64,000 nt of DNA, taken from NCBI RefSeq assembly GCF_030412785.1, contig NZ_CP125295.1, positions 1,860,001-1,924,000 on the forward strand, written 5' to 3'. A model generated the notes under the pieces. That model searched no databases and was not told the origin of the DNA. It saw nothing but the letters and a program-made list of their open reading frames with translations. The number at the start of each line of letters is the position of its first letter. The stretch's first letter is position 1. Source of the DNA: Paraburkholderia sabiae (GTDB taxonomy: Bacteria > Pseudomonadota > Gammaproteobacteria > Burkholderiales > Burkholderiaceae). The position numbers and the translations under genes were made by a program. Of this stretch, positions 37,702 to 45,840 are shown piece by piece.

Positions 37702-38602
37702 CAGGCGTTAAAAAAATGAGTTCTTCAGTTTTCGCCAACAGATGATGCAGCAGGCGATTTTCATGAAGGCTTCGTGGATAAACGCAAGGCGTTCGAAGCG
37801 GATGCGCAGTCGTCGAAAGTTGTGAAGCCATGAGATGGTGCGCTCGACAACCCAGCGGGTTTTGCCCAGTCCGCTGCCGTGCGGCTCGCCGCGTCGGGCG
37901 ATTTCAGTGGCGATGCCGACTGCGTGTAGCGGACGGCGGTATTTGTCGTGATCGTAGCCCCGGTCGCCCTGAACGATGCGGGGCTTCGAAAGTGGCCGAC
38001 CTCGCTTGCCGGCAATGGGCGGGATGGCGTCAACCAGCGCGTGAAGCTGGGTGACATCGTGGCGGTTGGCGCCGGTGAGAATTACCGCGAGCGGGATGCC
38101 CTGCGCCTCGGTAATGAGGTGGTGCTTTGAACCTGGTCGCGCGCGGTCGGTGGGATTCGGTCCCGTTTTTGACCTGCACCCACCGCACGGATCGAAGAGG
38201 AGTCGACAACGACACGCGACCAGTCAATCCGGTCGGCTTCGCGTAGCTTTGCGAGCAGGACCTCGTGCAGTCGGTCCCAGACACCGGCGGCCTGCCAGTC
38301 ACGCAGACGGCGCCAGCAACTCATGCCGCTGACGCAGCCCATCTCGCGTGGCAGTAGGTCCCAGCGCAGGCCCGTCTGCAGGATGAACAGGATGCCTGTA
38401 AGCAGCGCACGATCATCGAGTGGCTTGCGCCCTGGATAACGGCTTCGCCTCGGTTTTGGTGGGGGCAGCAATGGTTCGATGAGTGCCCAAAGTTCGTCGT
38501 CGAGTATGGGTTTAGCCATGGCCTTTTCGTCGTCGAAACAAGGAAAAGGTTAACAGGAATCATCGAGAGTAAACAGCCCCTTTGTTCATTTTGTTAAGGG
38601 TT
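37702..38602 (-). mobile_element. IS5-family insertion sequence, about 901 bp
   Basis: The element is flanked by CTTA at 37698-37701 and 38603-38606, a 4-bp target duplication fitting the IS5 group. Imperfect terminal inverted repeats share TTAA-n-AAAATGA near each end (one base of uncertainty at the left tip). It carries one transposase gene in two overlapping phases. The ends and the target duplication are well preserved, so insertion is probably recent. It sits inside the acyltransferase gene and is read in the same direction. Confidence 0.88.
37708..38519 (-). CDS. IS5-family transposase, expressed by -1 frameshift
   Basis: The first phase starts at 38519 (MAKPILDDELWALIEPLLPP) and reaches RVVVDSSSIRAVGAGQK, with the first catalytic Asp. 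At the A-rich run in CAAAAACGG a shift to the -1 phase gives KTGPNPTDRARPGSKHH, the conserved family sequence, and then GDRGYDHD (second Asp), GLGKTRWVVERTISWLHNF (Glu) and a TAA at 37708-37710. All three DDE residues are present, so the element may be active. Two-phase organisation with programmed slippage is known in parts of the IS5 family; a simple mutation is the alternative. Confidence 0.85.
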
Positions 38603-38751
38603 CTTATAGCAAAAAATAGGTCGACGGCGAGATAGGCATGGGAAAATTCATGCCACGAGAACATCACGCGTAAGTGAAGTGCCACCACGCAGAGCGCGGC
38701 GACGCCTCTCACGCCGTCAAGGGTTGCGTATCTATCATCATTGATTTTCAA

Positions 38752-38977
38752 TTCACAATCTGATTAAATTTAAAATATTGAAAAGCAAATAGGAAAACTA
38801 AATATTGGATGAGAGAACATAAAGTCGAAATCACCAAAATGACATTCCATAAATTGTCGATCGGATTGTCTTTTATCAAAGAAGTCGATTGCAACTGCGA
38901 CTACGGCAAGCGTCGGAATCCGAGTGATGATTACAAACTTCTGTTTGAGTGATGCACTCTAGCCAGAGTCGTGACCG
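38752..38977. other. AT-rich stretch upstream of the split acyltransferase gene
   Basis: No frame, hairpin or repeat was recognised. Composition is much more AT-rich than the genome average and merges into the decayed gene scraps at 38978-39300. Confidence 0.4.
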
Positions 38978-39098
38978 TTATCGGCCGAACGCCAGCGACC
39001 TTGCGAGCAGCGTACCAGTTCGGATTGAAGGTCTTTCAACGAGTTGGTACATCAGATAGCTGATCGGTACGGTCAGGGCGGCGGCGAGCACGATCACC
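38978..39098 (-). pseudogene. C-terminal scrap of a second acyltransferase 3 gene
   Basis: On the minus strand about 40 codons read VIVLAAALTVPISYLMYQLV followed by ERPSIRTGTLLARSLAFGR and a stop. The pattern of a last helix followed by Y-x3-V-E-R-P is the usual end of OafA-type acyltransferases. There is no start and no upstream body, so it is a remnant. Confidence 0.65.
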
Positions 39099-39119
39099 CT
39101 TCAACCACTGAGTTGGTTA

Positions 39120-39265
39120 CGACATACCCCTGTTCGCCTGATAGCCGGTGGACATGAGGCTGTAATGTTTTTTTTCGTTGTGAGTGGCTTTGCACTCACC
39201 CTTCAACTGACCTCCGCAAATCGGCCGATGTTGCTTCAATATCTCGTTCGACGTCACATCGAATT
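39120..39265 (+). pseudogene. N-terminal scrap of a third acyltransferase 3 gene
   Basis: On the plus strand the frame reads HTPVRLIAGGHEAV, then MFFFVVSGFALTLQL and LLQYLVRR, the block around the first helices of OafA-like proteins. Homology ends at about 39265. It lacks a proper start and the rest of the protein. Its orientation is opposite to the neighbouring scrap. Confidence 0.6.
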
Positions 39266-39388
39266 TCATGAATCGACCGTTAGCGCGGCGATACCCCGCA
39301 AGGCGTCAAGTTGTTCGAGTCGATCCGGATCACTCATAGTCTATTTCCAATAAAGTATTTGATCAGGGGATTTAACTGTCTTAATGGA

Positions 39389-40759
39389 CTAGTAAGCACT
39401 CCGTCCTACAAACCCATTCGCAAGGGTAAGGAAAATGATCCTCATATCCATCCAGAACGACCAATGCTGGATGTAATACAGGTCGAACTTGACCCGCGCT
39501 TCCATCATCCGAATCTCGGCCGTCTCGCCGCGAAATCCATTGACCTGTGCCCACCCCGTGATGCCCGGTTTGATCCGATACCGAAACATATAGTGCTGCA
39601 CGACGTTCTTGTAGTACTCGTCGTGCTCCACGGCGTGAGGCCGAGGTCCGACAACAGACATCTCTCCTTTAAGAACATTGAGAAACTGCGGCAACTCGTC
39701 GAGACTGGTGCTACGCAAGAAACGTCCGACCTTGGTAACGCGGGCGTCCCCCTTTCGCGCTTGGACAACAGTGCCCGGCTTATCTGCACCTTGGTACATC
39801 GTGCGAAACTTATAAATGGAAAAAACATCGCCGTTCACGCCTTTACGGTGCTGCCGGAAGAGGATGGAACCCGGCGACGATAATTTGATTGCGATTGCAA
39901 TCGCGATAAGAATCGGGGAAATGCTGACCAAAACAAAGAATGCGAATACGCGATCAAAGATTTCCTTCGGCACGGTTTCCCAATTGCGTTCCGGCGTTGC
40001 CATGACGTTCAGTATGGGAATCCCACGAAAGTCATCAACAACGGATGTGGTAGACGCGCCTACCTCCAATATCGGCAGTACGCGTATATTGACGAAGTCG
40101 TCACAAAACGCTTGCAAGAGATCTTCGACGGAGATGGGCTGAAATAGCGAGTTGACAATCCATATTTCACGGAGCTTTTCTGCTCGTACGATCTCTTTAA
40201 GCTTTGCCAACGATTTCACTGCAGGAATAATGCCGATCGTCGTATTAAAGGAAAGATATGGATCGTAGATCACTTCTGGGATGAACACCCTTCTGACCTG
40301 CGGCGCGATTCGGCCAAGCAAATCATCGTTTGCAGAACACGCCGCCACGATAGCTACTCGCATTGGTGCAAAACGCCACGAGCGAATCAGCGACGGCAAA
40401 ACATGAATTGCGCACCGTCCAACGATGAGCGCGCATGCGGCAATAACTGTCCACCAGAGCAGCCAGTGGCCTCGCAGTTCGCTGCCGGGATAGCCGTGCG
40501 ATATCGCCGCCAAAACCAGTTGGGCAACAAGCCATGCAGCCAGCGCACGCATCACATTGTTAATCGCCGATTCATAGCGAAACGGCTGATAAACCCGCGT
40601 TAGTCGAAAGGTGATGAACGGTAGCGCAAATCCGAGAAGGCCGAGTAATCCGTCTATATGTGAGAACGCACTCTCGTCATGGAAGACAATGCATTTCGAA
40701 ATATAAGCAGACACCGAAATACACAGAAAGTCCGCGGCTTTGGAAATAGGTGTCAGCAT
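39389..40759 (-). CDS. wcaJ: Undecaprenyl-phosphate glucose phosphotransferase (WcaJ/BceB type)
   Basis: This 456-residue polyisoprenyl-phosphate hexose-1-phosphate transferase would place the first sugar of the EPS repeat on undecaprenyl phosphate. The N-terminal half has four hydrophobic helices and a CoA-binding-like domain. The catalytic half has [63 protein letters not shown] and the terminal [14 protein letters not shown]. It is on the opposite strand to the main cluster and starts 3 nt after the stop of the GlxA-type regulator gene, so both are probably one operon. Confidence 0.93.
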   Translation of the reverse strand: MLTPISKAADFLCISVSAYISKCIVFHDESAFSHIDGLLGLLGFALPFITFRLTRVYQPFRYESAINNVMRALAAWLVAQLVLAAISHGYPGSELRGHWLLWWTVIAACALIVGRCAIHVLPSLIRSWRFAPMRVAIVAACSANDDLLGRIAPQVRRVFIPEVIYDPYLSFNTTIGIIPAVKSLAKLKEIVRAEKLREIWIVNSLFQPISVEDLLQAFCDDFVNIRVLPILEVGASTTSVVDDFRGIPILNVMATPERNWETVPKEIFDRVFAFFVLVSISPILIAIAIAIKLSSPGSILFRQHRKGVNGDVFSIYKFRTMYQGADKPGTVVQARKGDARVTKVGRFLRSTSLDELPQFLNVLKGEMSVVGPRPHAVEHDEYYKNVVQHYMFRYRIKPGITGWAQVNGFRGETAEIRMMEARVKFDLYYIQHWSFWMDMRIIFLTLANGFVGRSAY

Positions 40760-40762
40760 CGT

Positions 40763-41764
40763 TTAAGTAGGCCGATGACGTTCAAATTGCGCGCTTCTTG
40801 ATGCATCAGTAGAAATAGAGCGAACCCGCCCCCGATACTCCGTCGGCGATATCTGCCAAACCTGCCGAAACAACCTCGCCAGACATTCCCCGCTCGTCAG
40901 CCCGCATCGCCGTGCGATTTTGTCGACGGGCAAATCACTCGACTCAAGCATCGCAGCAGCCAGCTCGACGCGCGAGCGTCGCAGGTGTTCCGAGGGCTTG
41001 ATGCCCATTTCCGCGCGAAAGTGTCGCAAGTAAGAGCGCTCGCTCATCCCAGCCGTCTGCGCAGCGACCGTAACGGAAATAGCCTTATTGCAATTACGTG
41101 AGATCCACTGTGCGCTCTCGTGAATCTTGTCCTTGATCGACTTTGCGTTATCGCCGGCAATGGCTGTGAACTCGGGCAATCCTGTATCCGGAATCAACTC
41201 GAGCACGCGACGCAAAACGGCCACGCCAAAGTCCTGTCGAACCAGTTCGAGGGCCAGTCGCACGGCCGAGCGCGCGATGACACCCATAGACCCAGCAAGC
41301 GGGAATCGAATATCGAAACGTCCGCGCGACTCGCCAATCGCGGACATCAGCGCATCGCCATTCCCGATCGCGAAAAGGTCATCGGCGCGACGTGCAGTCT
41401 CGCGAAGCCATTCGACGAATCGGAGATCGGTTTCGAAGCCCACAGTCGGTTCTCCGCTCGCAACAAAGAGCGCGCGCATAGCAAAAAGCCGCTCGACACT
41501 CTGCGTCAGCACATCGATCTTCGCGGAACTGGATACGCTTCCTCCATGACTGGAGACGAAAGCTGTCCGATAACAAGGCAGCCCGCCAGGCCCAGCCGCC
41601 AGCACCTGATTCGCCTTGTCGAATACGTTGACGACTTCGGCCGCGGGCAACATCGAGAAACCGTCGAATACGGCGATCCCGATGAAGTGTGCTTCGTGCG
41701 CTTCACCGTGAGCTGGAATGGCGCGGCGCGTATCGCTTGAAATCGTGCGATCAGTCGTTTTCAT
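40763..41764 (-). CDS. GlxA-type AraC-family regulator, probable EPS regulator
   Basis: This 333-residue protein has an N-terminal DJ-1/PfpI-like domain (IGIAVFDGFSMLPAAEVVNVF) that lacks a clear nucleophile Cys, and a C-terminal AraC DNA-binding domain (ISVTVAAQTAGMSERSYLRHF, then PVDKIARRCGLTSGECLARLF). The start is placed at the ATG at 41764, with GGAGG 6 nt upstream; 45 further in-frame codons lack protein character. The stop is 3 nt before the priming transferase gene, so the regulator and first committed EPS step are coupled. Ligand unknown. Confidence 0.88.
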   Translation of the reverse strand: MKTTDRTISSDTRRAIPAHGEAHEAHFIGIAVFDGFSMLPAAEVVNVFDKANQVLAAGPGGLPCYRTAFVSSHGGSVSSSAKIDVLTQSVERLFAMRALFVASGEPTVGFETDLRFVEWLRETARRADDLFAIGNGDALMSAIGESRGRFDIRFPLAGSMGVIARSAVRLALELVRQDFGVAVLRRVLELIPDTGLPEFTAIAGDNAKSIKDKIHESAQWISRNCNKAISVTVAAQTAGMSERSYLRHFRAEMGIKPSEHLRRSRVELAAAMLESSDLPVDKIARRCGLTSGECLARLFRQVWQISPTEYRGRVRSISTDASRSAQFERHRPT

Positions 41765-42244
41765 CAATGCCTCCCTGCTGCGTATCGACGTACCTGGTGC
41801 GCACAATTGAGCAGCGATCCCGATCGAAAGCTCTGTAGTTCTTTTAAGCGCGCACCGCATAGAGGCGCAGAGGATACGAAGACGTTTCAACATGACCAAT
41901 CGGATAATTCCGATTCGCCGCGCAGAGCTCTCTGCATCGACAACACGGTGACATTTCTTCGAATTGATCTGTCAGGCAGATTCAATTGCACGAATTGATG
42001 CACCATTCGTGGGCATTTCACAACGATTTTCGAAGCCGTCCCGACTTCAACTGGACTGGGCGATGGCGCTCGGGCAGCATCTCGTCCGTTGCATGCATCC
42101 TGAGTAGCAGCGGCGTTGTAGTTGCGCCGGAACTGCGTGCAAACAAAACGGCAAGAAGCTGAACAAATAGTAAGCATGCCGAATAAAAAGTTAAATTCAT
42201 TCAGCACGCCAATCAACACCTCTACCAAGATCGGAGATCATCCA
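41765..42244. other. 480-bp divergent region between the GlxA-type regulator and the porin
   Basis: This holds the promoters for the regulator-wcaJ unit and the porin. Short frames here have no recognisable product. I could not assign boxes. Confidence 0.5.
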
Positions 42245-43396
42245 ATGAAGAAACAGGTCATCGCGCTGGCCGCCTCGGCCGCGTTTGGCGCTCCCGTGTT
42301 CGCACAAAGCAGCGTCACGCTGTACGGCGTGATCGACGAAGGCGTCAACTACACGAACAGTGTCGGCGGCCACAGTGTCGTCGAGCTGCAAAGCGGTTAT
42401 GCGCAAGGCAGCCGTTGGGGCATGAAGGGCGCGGAAGACCTGGGTGGCGGCAACAAGGCGATCTTCACGCTCGAGAGCGGCTTCGATCTGAATAGCGGCC
42501 GTGCAGGTCAGGGCGGCCGCATGTTCGGTCGTCAGGCGTATGTCGGTATTTCGAACGATCGCTTCGGTACCGTCACGTTGGGCCGTCAATACGATTCTCT
42601 CGTCGATTACCTCGCGCAGACGACGTCGAACGGCAACTGGTCGGGCTATCTGTTCTCGCATCCGTTCGACAACGACAACACGGACAACTCGTTCCGCGTC
42701 AACAACACGGTCAAGTACGCGAGCCCGGACATCGCCGGCTTCCAGTTCGGCGGCACGTACAGCTTCAGCAACGACACGAATTTCGCCAACAACCGTCAAT
42801 ACAGCTTCGGCGCGCAGTATGCGACGGGCGGCCTGCTGCTCGCAGCGGCGTACCTGCAGGCGAACAACACGGGCGCGACATCGGCGGGCGCGATCGCGAC
42901 CAACGACGCCAGCTTCTTCGCGCAGCGCATGCGTGTGTTCGGTGGCGGCATCAACTACGCGTTCGGTTCGGCGACGGTCGGCTTCACGTACACGAACTCC
43001 ACCTACAACAACCCGACGGGCAACGGCTACCTCGGCACCCCGGGCGCGATCGTCGCGGCTGGCTCGACGCTGAACCGCCTGCGCTTCCAGAACTTCGAGC
43101 TGAATGCAAAGTACCAGCTGACGCCCGCGTTCTATGTCGGCGGCGAATACGTGTACACGCTGGAGAACTACGATGCATCGACGGGCGGCGTGAAGCCGAA
43201 GGTGCATTCCGTCGGTCTGATGGCGGACTACAACATCTCGAAGCGCACCGACTTCTACGTGCAGGGCATGTATCAGAAGGTCGCGGGCGACAAAACGAAC
43301 TCGATCATGGACAATGCGTTCATCCTCGGCACGCAAGCGCCGTCGTCGACGTCGAACCAGCTCGCATTCCGCGCCGCGATTCGCCACAAGTTCTGA
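42245..43396 (+). CDS. OmpC-family general porin (second copy)
   Basis: This is a 383-residue outer-membrane porin. The signal peptide MKKQVIALAASAAFGAPVFA is followed by the mature start QSSVTLYGVIDEGVNYT. Internal GSRWGMKGAEDLGGGNKA and MFGRQAYVGIS, and the C-terminal RAAIRHKF with terminal Phe, match the Burkholderiales 16-strand porins and the copy at 9115. The ATG at 42245 is chosen from the signal peptide. It lies next to the EPS locus but is probably an independent unit with its own terminator. Confidence 0.94.
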   Translation: MKKQVIALAASAAFGAPVFAQSSVTLYGVIDEGVNYTNSVGGHSVVELQSGYAQGSRWGMKGAEDLGGGNKAIFTLESGFDLNSGRAGQGGRMFGRQAYVGISNDRFGTVTLGRQYDSLVDYLAQTTSNGNWSGYLFSHPFDNDNTDNSFRVNNTVKYASPDIAGFQFGGTYSFSNDTNFANNRQYSFGAQYATGGLLLAAAYLQANNTGATSAGAIATNDASFFAQRMRVFGGGINYAFGSATVGFTYTNSTYNNPTGNGYLGTPGAIVAAGSTLNRLRFQNFELNAKYQLTPAFYVGGEYVYTLENYDASTGGVKPKVHSVGLMADYNISKRTDFYVQGMYQKVAGDKTNSIMDNAFILGTQAPSSTSNQLAFRAAIRHKF

Positions 43397-43445
43397 TCGA
43401 GGCAGGCAGCAAGCGACATTTGTGTCGTCAGATTTCCACGCATTT

Positions 43446-43482
43446 CCCGTCGCGCTTCATGCGAAGCCCGACGGGTTTTTTT
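43446..43482 (+). terminator. Intrinsic terminator after the second porin gene
   Basis: The outer stem is CCCGTCG (43446-43452) with CGACGGG (43469-43475) and the inner stem is GCTTC with GAAGC, followed by a run of seven T. Confidence 0.88.
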
Positions 43483-43504
43483 ATTCTGCCATCGCCTCAA
43501 CACA

Positions 43505-44092
43505 TCACTGCGCAAACAGATGAAGCGCCGCGTATTGCAGCAGCATGATGGTCTTGCCGTCCATGATTTCGCCATGCGCGATCATCGTTAGCGCCTGGTC
43601 GATCGGCAGTTCGAGCACCTCGATATCCTCGCCTTCGTCGGCGACGCCGCCGCCGCGGCTCACACGCGCCGCCGCATCATATTCGGCGACGAAGAAATAC
43701 AGCTTCTCGGTCACCGAGCCGGGACTCATGAACGCCTCGAAGACCTTGCGCACCGACTCCACGCGATAGCCCGTTTCCTCTTCGACTTCCGCGCGGATCC
43801 GCGCTTCCGGCGATGCCATTTCGAGCAGTCCGGCAGGCGCTTCGATCAACATCCCTTCGTGTCCGTTGACGAACGCGGGCAAGCGAAACTGCCGCGTCAA
43901 CACCACGGTGCGCCGTCGCGGATCGTAGAGCAACAGCGTCGCGCCGTTGCCGCGATCGTACGTTTCGCGGCTTTGCCGCTGCCAGCTGCCGTCGCCGCGC
44001 CGGTAATCGAAGGTGGTCTTCTTCAGCACGTACCAGTCGTCGGACAGCACCTGCACATCGACGATACGCACGCGGTCAGCCGTTTCGCTCAT
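43505..44092 (-). CDS. nudK: Nudix hydrolase, GDP-mannose pyrophosphatase (NudK-like)
   Basis: This is a 195-residue Nudix enzyme. The Nudix box is visible as GLLEMASPEARIRAEVEEET followed by GY (about 95-116), with a preceding QFRLPAFVNGHEGMLIEAPA typical of the ADP-ribose/GDP-mannose branch. The C-terminal MDGKTIMLLQYAALH matches NudK. It would split GDP-mannose to GMP and mannose-1-phosphate. The start at 44092 has AGGGA; a GTG 24 nt earlier is in frame. It is divergent from a DeoR regulator. With ManC encoded in the EPS cluster, it could limit GDP-mannose supply. Confidence 0.86.
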   Translation of the reverse strand: MSETADRVRIVDVQVLSDDWYVLKKTTFDYRRGDGSWQRQSRETYDRGNGATLLLYDPRRRTVVLTRQFRLPAFVNGHEGMLIEAPAGLLEMASPEARIRAEVEEETGYRVESVRKVFEAFMSPGSVTEKLYFFVAEYDAAARVSRGGGVADEGEDIEVLELPIDQALTMIAHGEIMDGKTIMLLQYAALHLFAQ

Positions 44093-44182
44093 GAGCGTTC
44101 CCTGTTTCGGTTTCACAAGCCGATCGAGCGATCACGATCGGGCAAGGACGTAGCCCGATTGGCCGCGTCGTCGAATGATGGT

Positions 44183-44222
44183 ATCGTGCAGATTCGTGCA
44201 ATATCAAGAAAATTCGTGCAAT
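44183..44222. promoter_or_regulatory. Direct-repeat operator candidate between nudK and the DeoR gene
   Basis: ATTCGTGCAAT occurs at 44192-44202 and again at 44212-44222, start-to-start distance 20 bp (about two helix turns). A partial third copy, ATCGTGCA, is at 44183-44190. Phased boxes 30-60 bp ahead of the regulator's start fit a DeoR-type repressor site controlling itself and perhaps nudK. Confidence 0.5.
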
Positions 44223-44252
44223 TTTGCGTAAGCCTTTGATCAGACAAACAGA

Positions 44253-45008
44253 ATGCTGACCTCCCAACGCAAGAAGCTGATTCTCGACGCGCTCAGGCGC
44301 GACGGCCAGGTGCTCGCCAAGGCGCTGAGCGACACATTCGGCGTGTCGGAAGATACGGTGCGCCGTGATCTGCGCGAGCTTGCCGCCGAGGGCAAATTGC
44401 AGCGCGTGCATGGCGGCGCACTCGCTGCGTCGCCGGCGGTGGCGAATCTCGCGGGCCGGCGGGCGATCGGCTCGGAGGCGAAGGCGGCGATCGGCCGGGC
44501 GGCCGCGCAGATGATCGCGCCGGGCCAGATTGCGTTCGTCGATGGCGGGACGACGGCGATCCAGTTAGCGCGACATCTGCCCGTCGATCTGCACGCGACA
44601 ATCGTCACGCACAGTCCGAGCGTCGCGGTCGAACTCGCGGAGCATGAGGCGCTGGAAGTCGTCGTGATCGGCGGGCGGCTGTTCCGTCATTCGATGGTGA
44701 CGGTCGGCGCGGCCGCTATCGAAGCGCTCGGCCACGTGCGCGCCGATCTCTACTTCATGGGCGTGACGGGCGTCCACCCCGAAGCGGGGCTGAGCACGGG
44801 CGATCTGGAGGAGGCTTACGTGAAGCGCGCGCTCATGGCGCGGGCCGCCGAGACGATCGTGCTGGCATCGTCGGAAAAACTGAACGCGGCGTCGGCGTAC
44901 ATGATTGCGGGCATCGAGGCGGCGAGCACGATCATCGTCGAGAAGGGCACGCCCGAGTCGACCACCGCGCCGTTCGAAGCGCCAGGCGTGTCGATCGTGC
45001 GCGCCTGA
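44253..45008 (+). CDS. DeoR-family transcriptional repressor
   Basis: This is a 251-residue protein. The N-terminal HTH reads RKKLILDALRRDGQVLAKALS and FGVSEDTVRRDLRELAAEG, followed by LQRVHGGAL at the hinge. The sugar-phosphate-sensing domain has FVDGGTTAIQLARHL and LASSEKLNAASAYM. Such regulators usually sense a phosphorylated sugar. It stands divergent from nudK with phased repeats in between, so a mannose- or fructose-phosphate type signal is a reasonable but unproved guess. Confidence 0.9.
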   Translation: MLTSQRKKLILDALRRDGQVLAKALSDTFGVSEDTVRRDLRELAAEGKLQRVHGGALAASPAVANLAGRRAIGSEAKAAIGRAAAQMIAPGQIAFVDGGTTAIQLARHLPVDLHATIVTHSPSVAVELAEHEALEVVVIGGRLFRHSMVTVGAAAIEALGHVRADLYFMGVTGVHPEAGLSTGDLEEAYVKRALMARAAETIVLASSEKLNAASAYMIAGIEAASTIIVEKGTPESTTAPFEAPGVSIVRA

Positions 45009-45025
45009 GCGAGCGGGCCTGCGCT

Positions 45026-45433
45026 TTATCGTTGCTCGAGGAAGCGTTTCAGTTCGGCGAGATCGCGTTCGACCCATTGGGCGTCGGCGGCGAACTGCGC
45101 GTCGCTCATGTTGGGCGTCCGGAGCAGCGTGAACAGCACGTCGGCGCCGTCGCCGTTCGGAATGACGCGCATCGGTATCGCGATCTCATCGCCCTTGCCG
45201 GTGATCACGCGATGATCGAGCACGCCATGCGGATTGCGCGGCGTGAAGCGCACGGTGACAGGGCTGCCGTCCGCGCTTTCGAAGGTCCACTCGACGCCTT
45301 CGCCGCGCAACGGCTTGCCGAGCCCCGACGCCCATTGCGCGAACGACAGCGGGTGTTCCATGAACGCGTAGACCTCGCGCCAGTCGCGCGCGATCGTCAC
45401 GCTGATCGTTTTCGATTCCGCTACGAGAGCCAT
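45026..45433 (-). CDS. SRPBCC-fold protein
   Basis: This is a 135-residue protein of the START/polyketide-cyclase superfamily. It starts with ISVTIARDWREVYAFMEHPLSFAQWA, the common first strand and helix, and has VEWTFESADGSPVTVRFTPR and GVLDHRVITG in the sheet. Such proteins bind hydrophobic ligands; no ligand can be named. The ATG at 45433 has GGAG 6 nt upstream; an ATG 12 nt earlier is in frame. Convergent with the DeoR gene. Confidence 0.78.
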   Translation of the reverse strand: MALVAESKTISVTIARDWREVYAFMEHPLSFAQWASGLGKPLRGEGVEWTFESADGSPVTVRFTPRNPHGVLDHRVITGKGDEIAIPMRVIPNGDGADVLFTLLRTPNMSDAQFAADAQWVERDLAELKRFLEQR

Positions 45434-45840
45434 CGTTGTCTCCATCCAGGTAAGCGCCGCGAACGCTTCTCAAGTTTCGCGCGCTACATGCCGATATGAA
45501 ATAGAGCGGTATGGGCGAAGCGCGGCCGGGGTTTTCGGCGGCGCGGAAGCACGCCAACAATACCGCTAATAAACATTTGTATCGAAGTGTTCGCGCGTCG
45601 GCTTTTGCGATGACGGCACTTTACAATGCGGCTTGGATTTAAAAGGCTAATCCGACCCTTTTGGTGGAAGATCGCATCGCGTTTGACGCGGCTCCACTTT
45701 GCAAGGGCATTCCGGCTGCTGGCCGGACGGTTGAGGCCGCAACGAGGCGGCATGCTGCGCGCTGTCGGCGGGTGTCTGAGACATCGGCTGATCGGGCAAA
45801 GCGCGCATCCGCTCTTTGAACGAATAACGCGGGAGAGCAT
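45434..45840. other. 407-bp divergent gap before the NlpD-like gene
   Basis: This lies between the SRPBCC gene and the NlpD-like lipoprotein gene. No gene, repeat or clear promoter was recognised; small frames lack protein-like composition. Confidence 0.4.

Larger units (their letters stand above)
36758..38751 (-). pseudogene. OafA-type acyltransferase (acyltransferase 3 family) split by an IS5-family insertion
   Basis: The N-terminal piece (38751 to 38603) reads YATLDGVRGVAALCVVALHL and AYLAVDLFFAI. The C-terminal piece (from 37697 down to 36758) resumes SGFVLARTYESRI and runs through about 10 helices. Removing 905 bp (the element plus one copy of the CTTA duplication) restores exactly 363 codons with the family motif DLFFAISGFVLA across the joint. 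The ancestral product was a 362-residue membrane O-acyltransferase, probably decorating the EPS. It should now be non-functional. Confidence 0.9.

Noticed and set aside
42197..43387. 396-codon antisense frame opposite the second porin gene
   Set aside because: The porin on the plus strand has signal peptide, porin motifs and a terminator; the antisense frame has none.
45434..45840. Riboswitch or sigma-54 promoter in the larger gaps
   Set aside because: No conserved riboswitch core and no GGCAC-N5-TTGC pattern could be found by eye in the gaps inspected.
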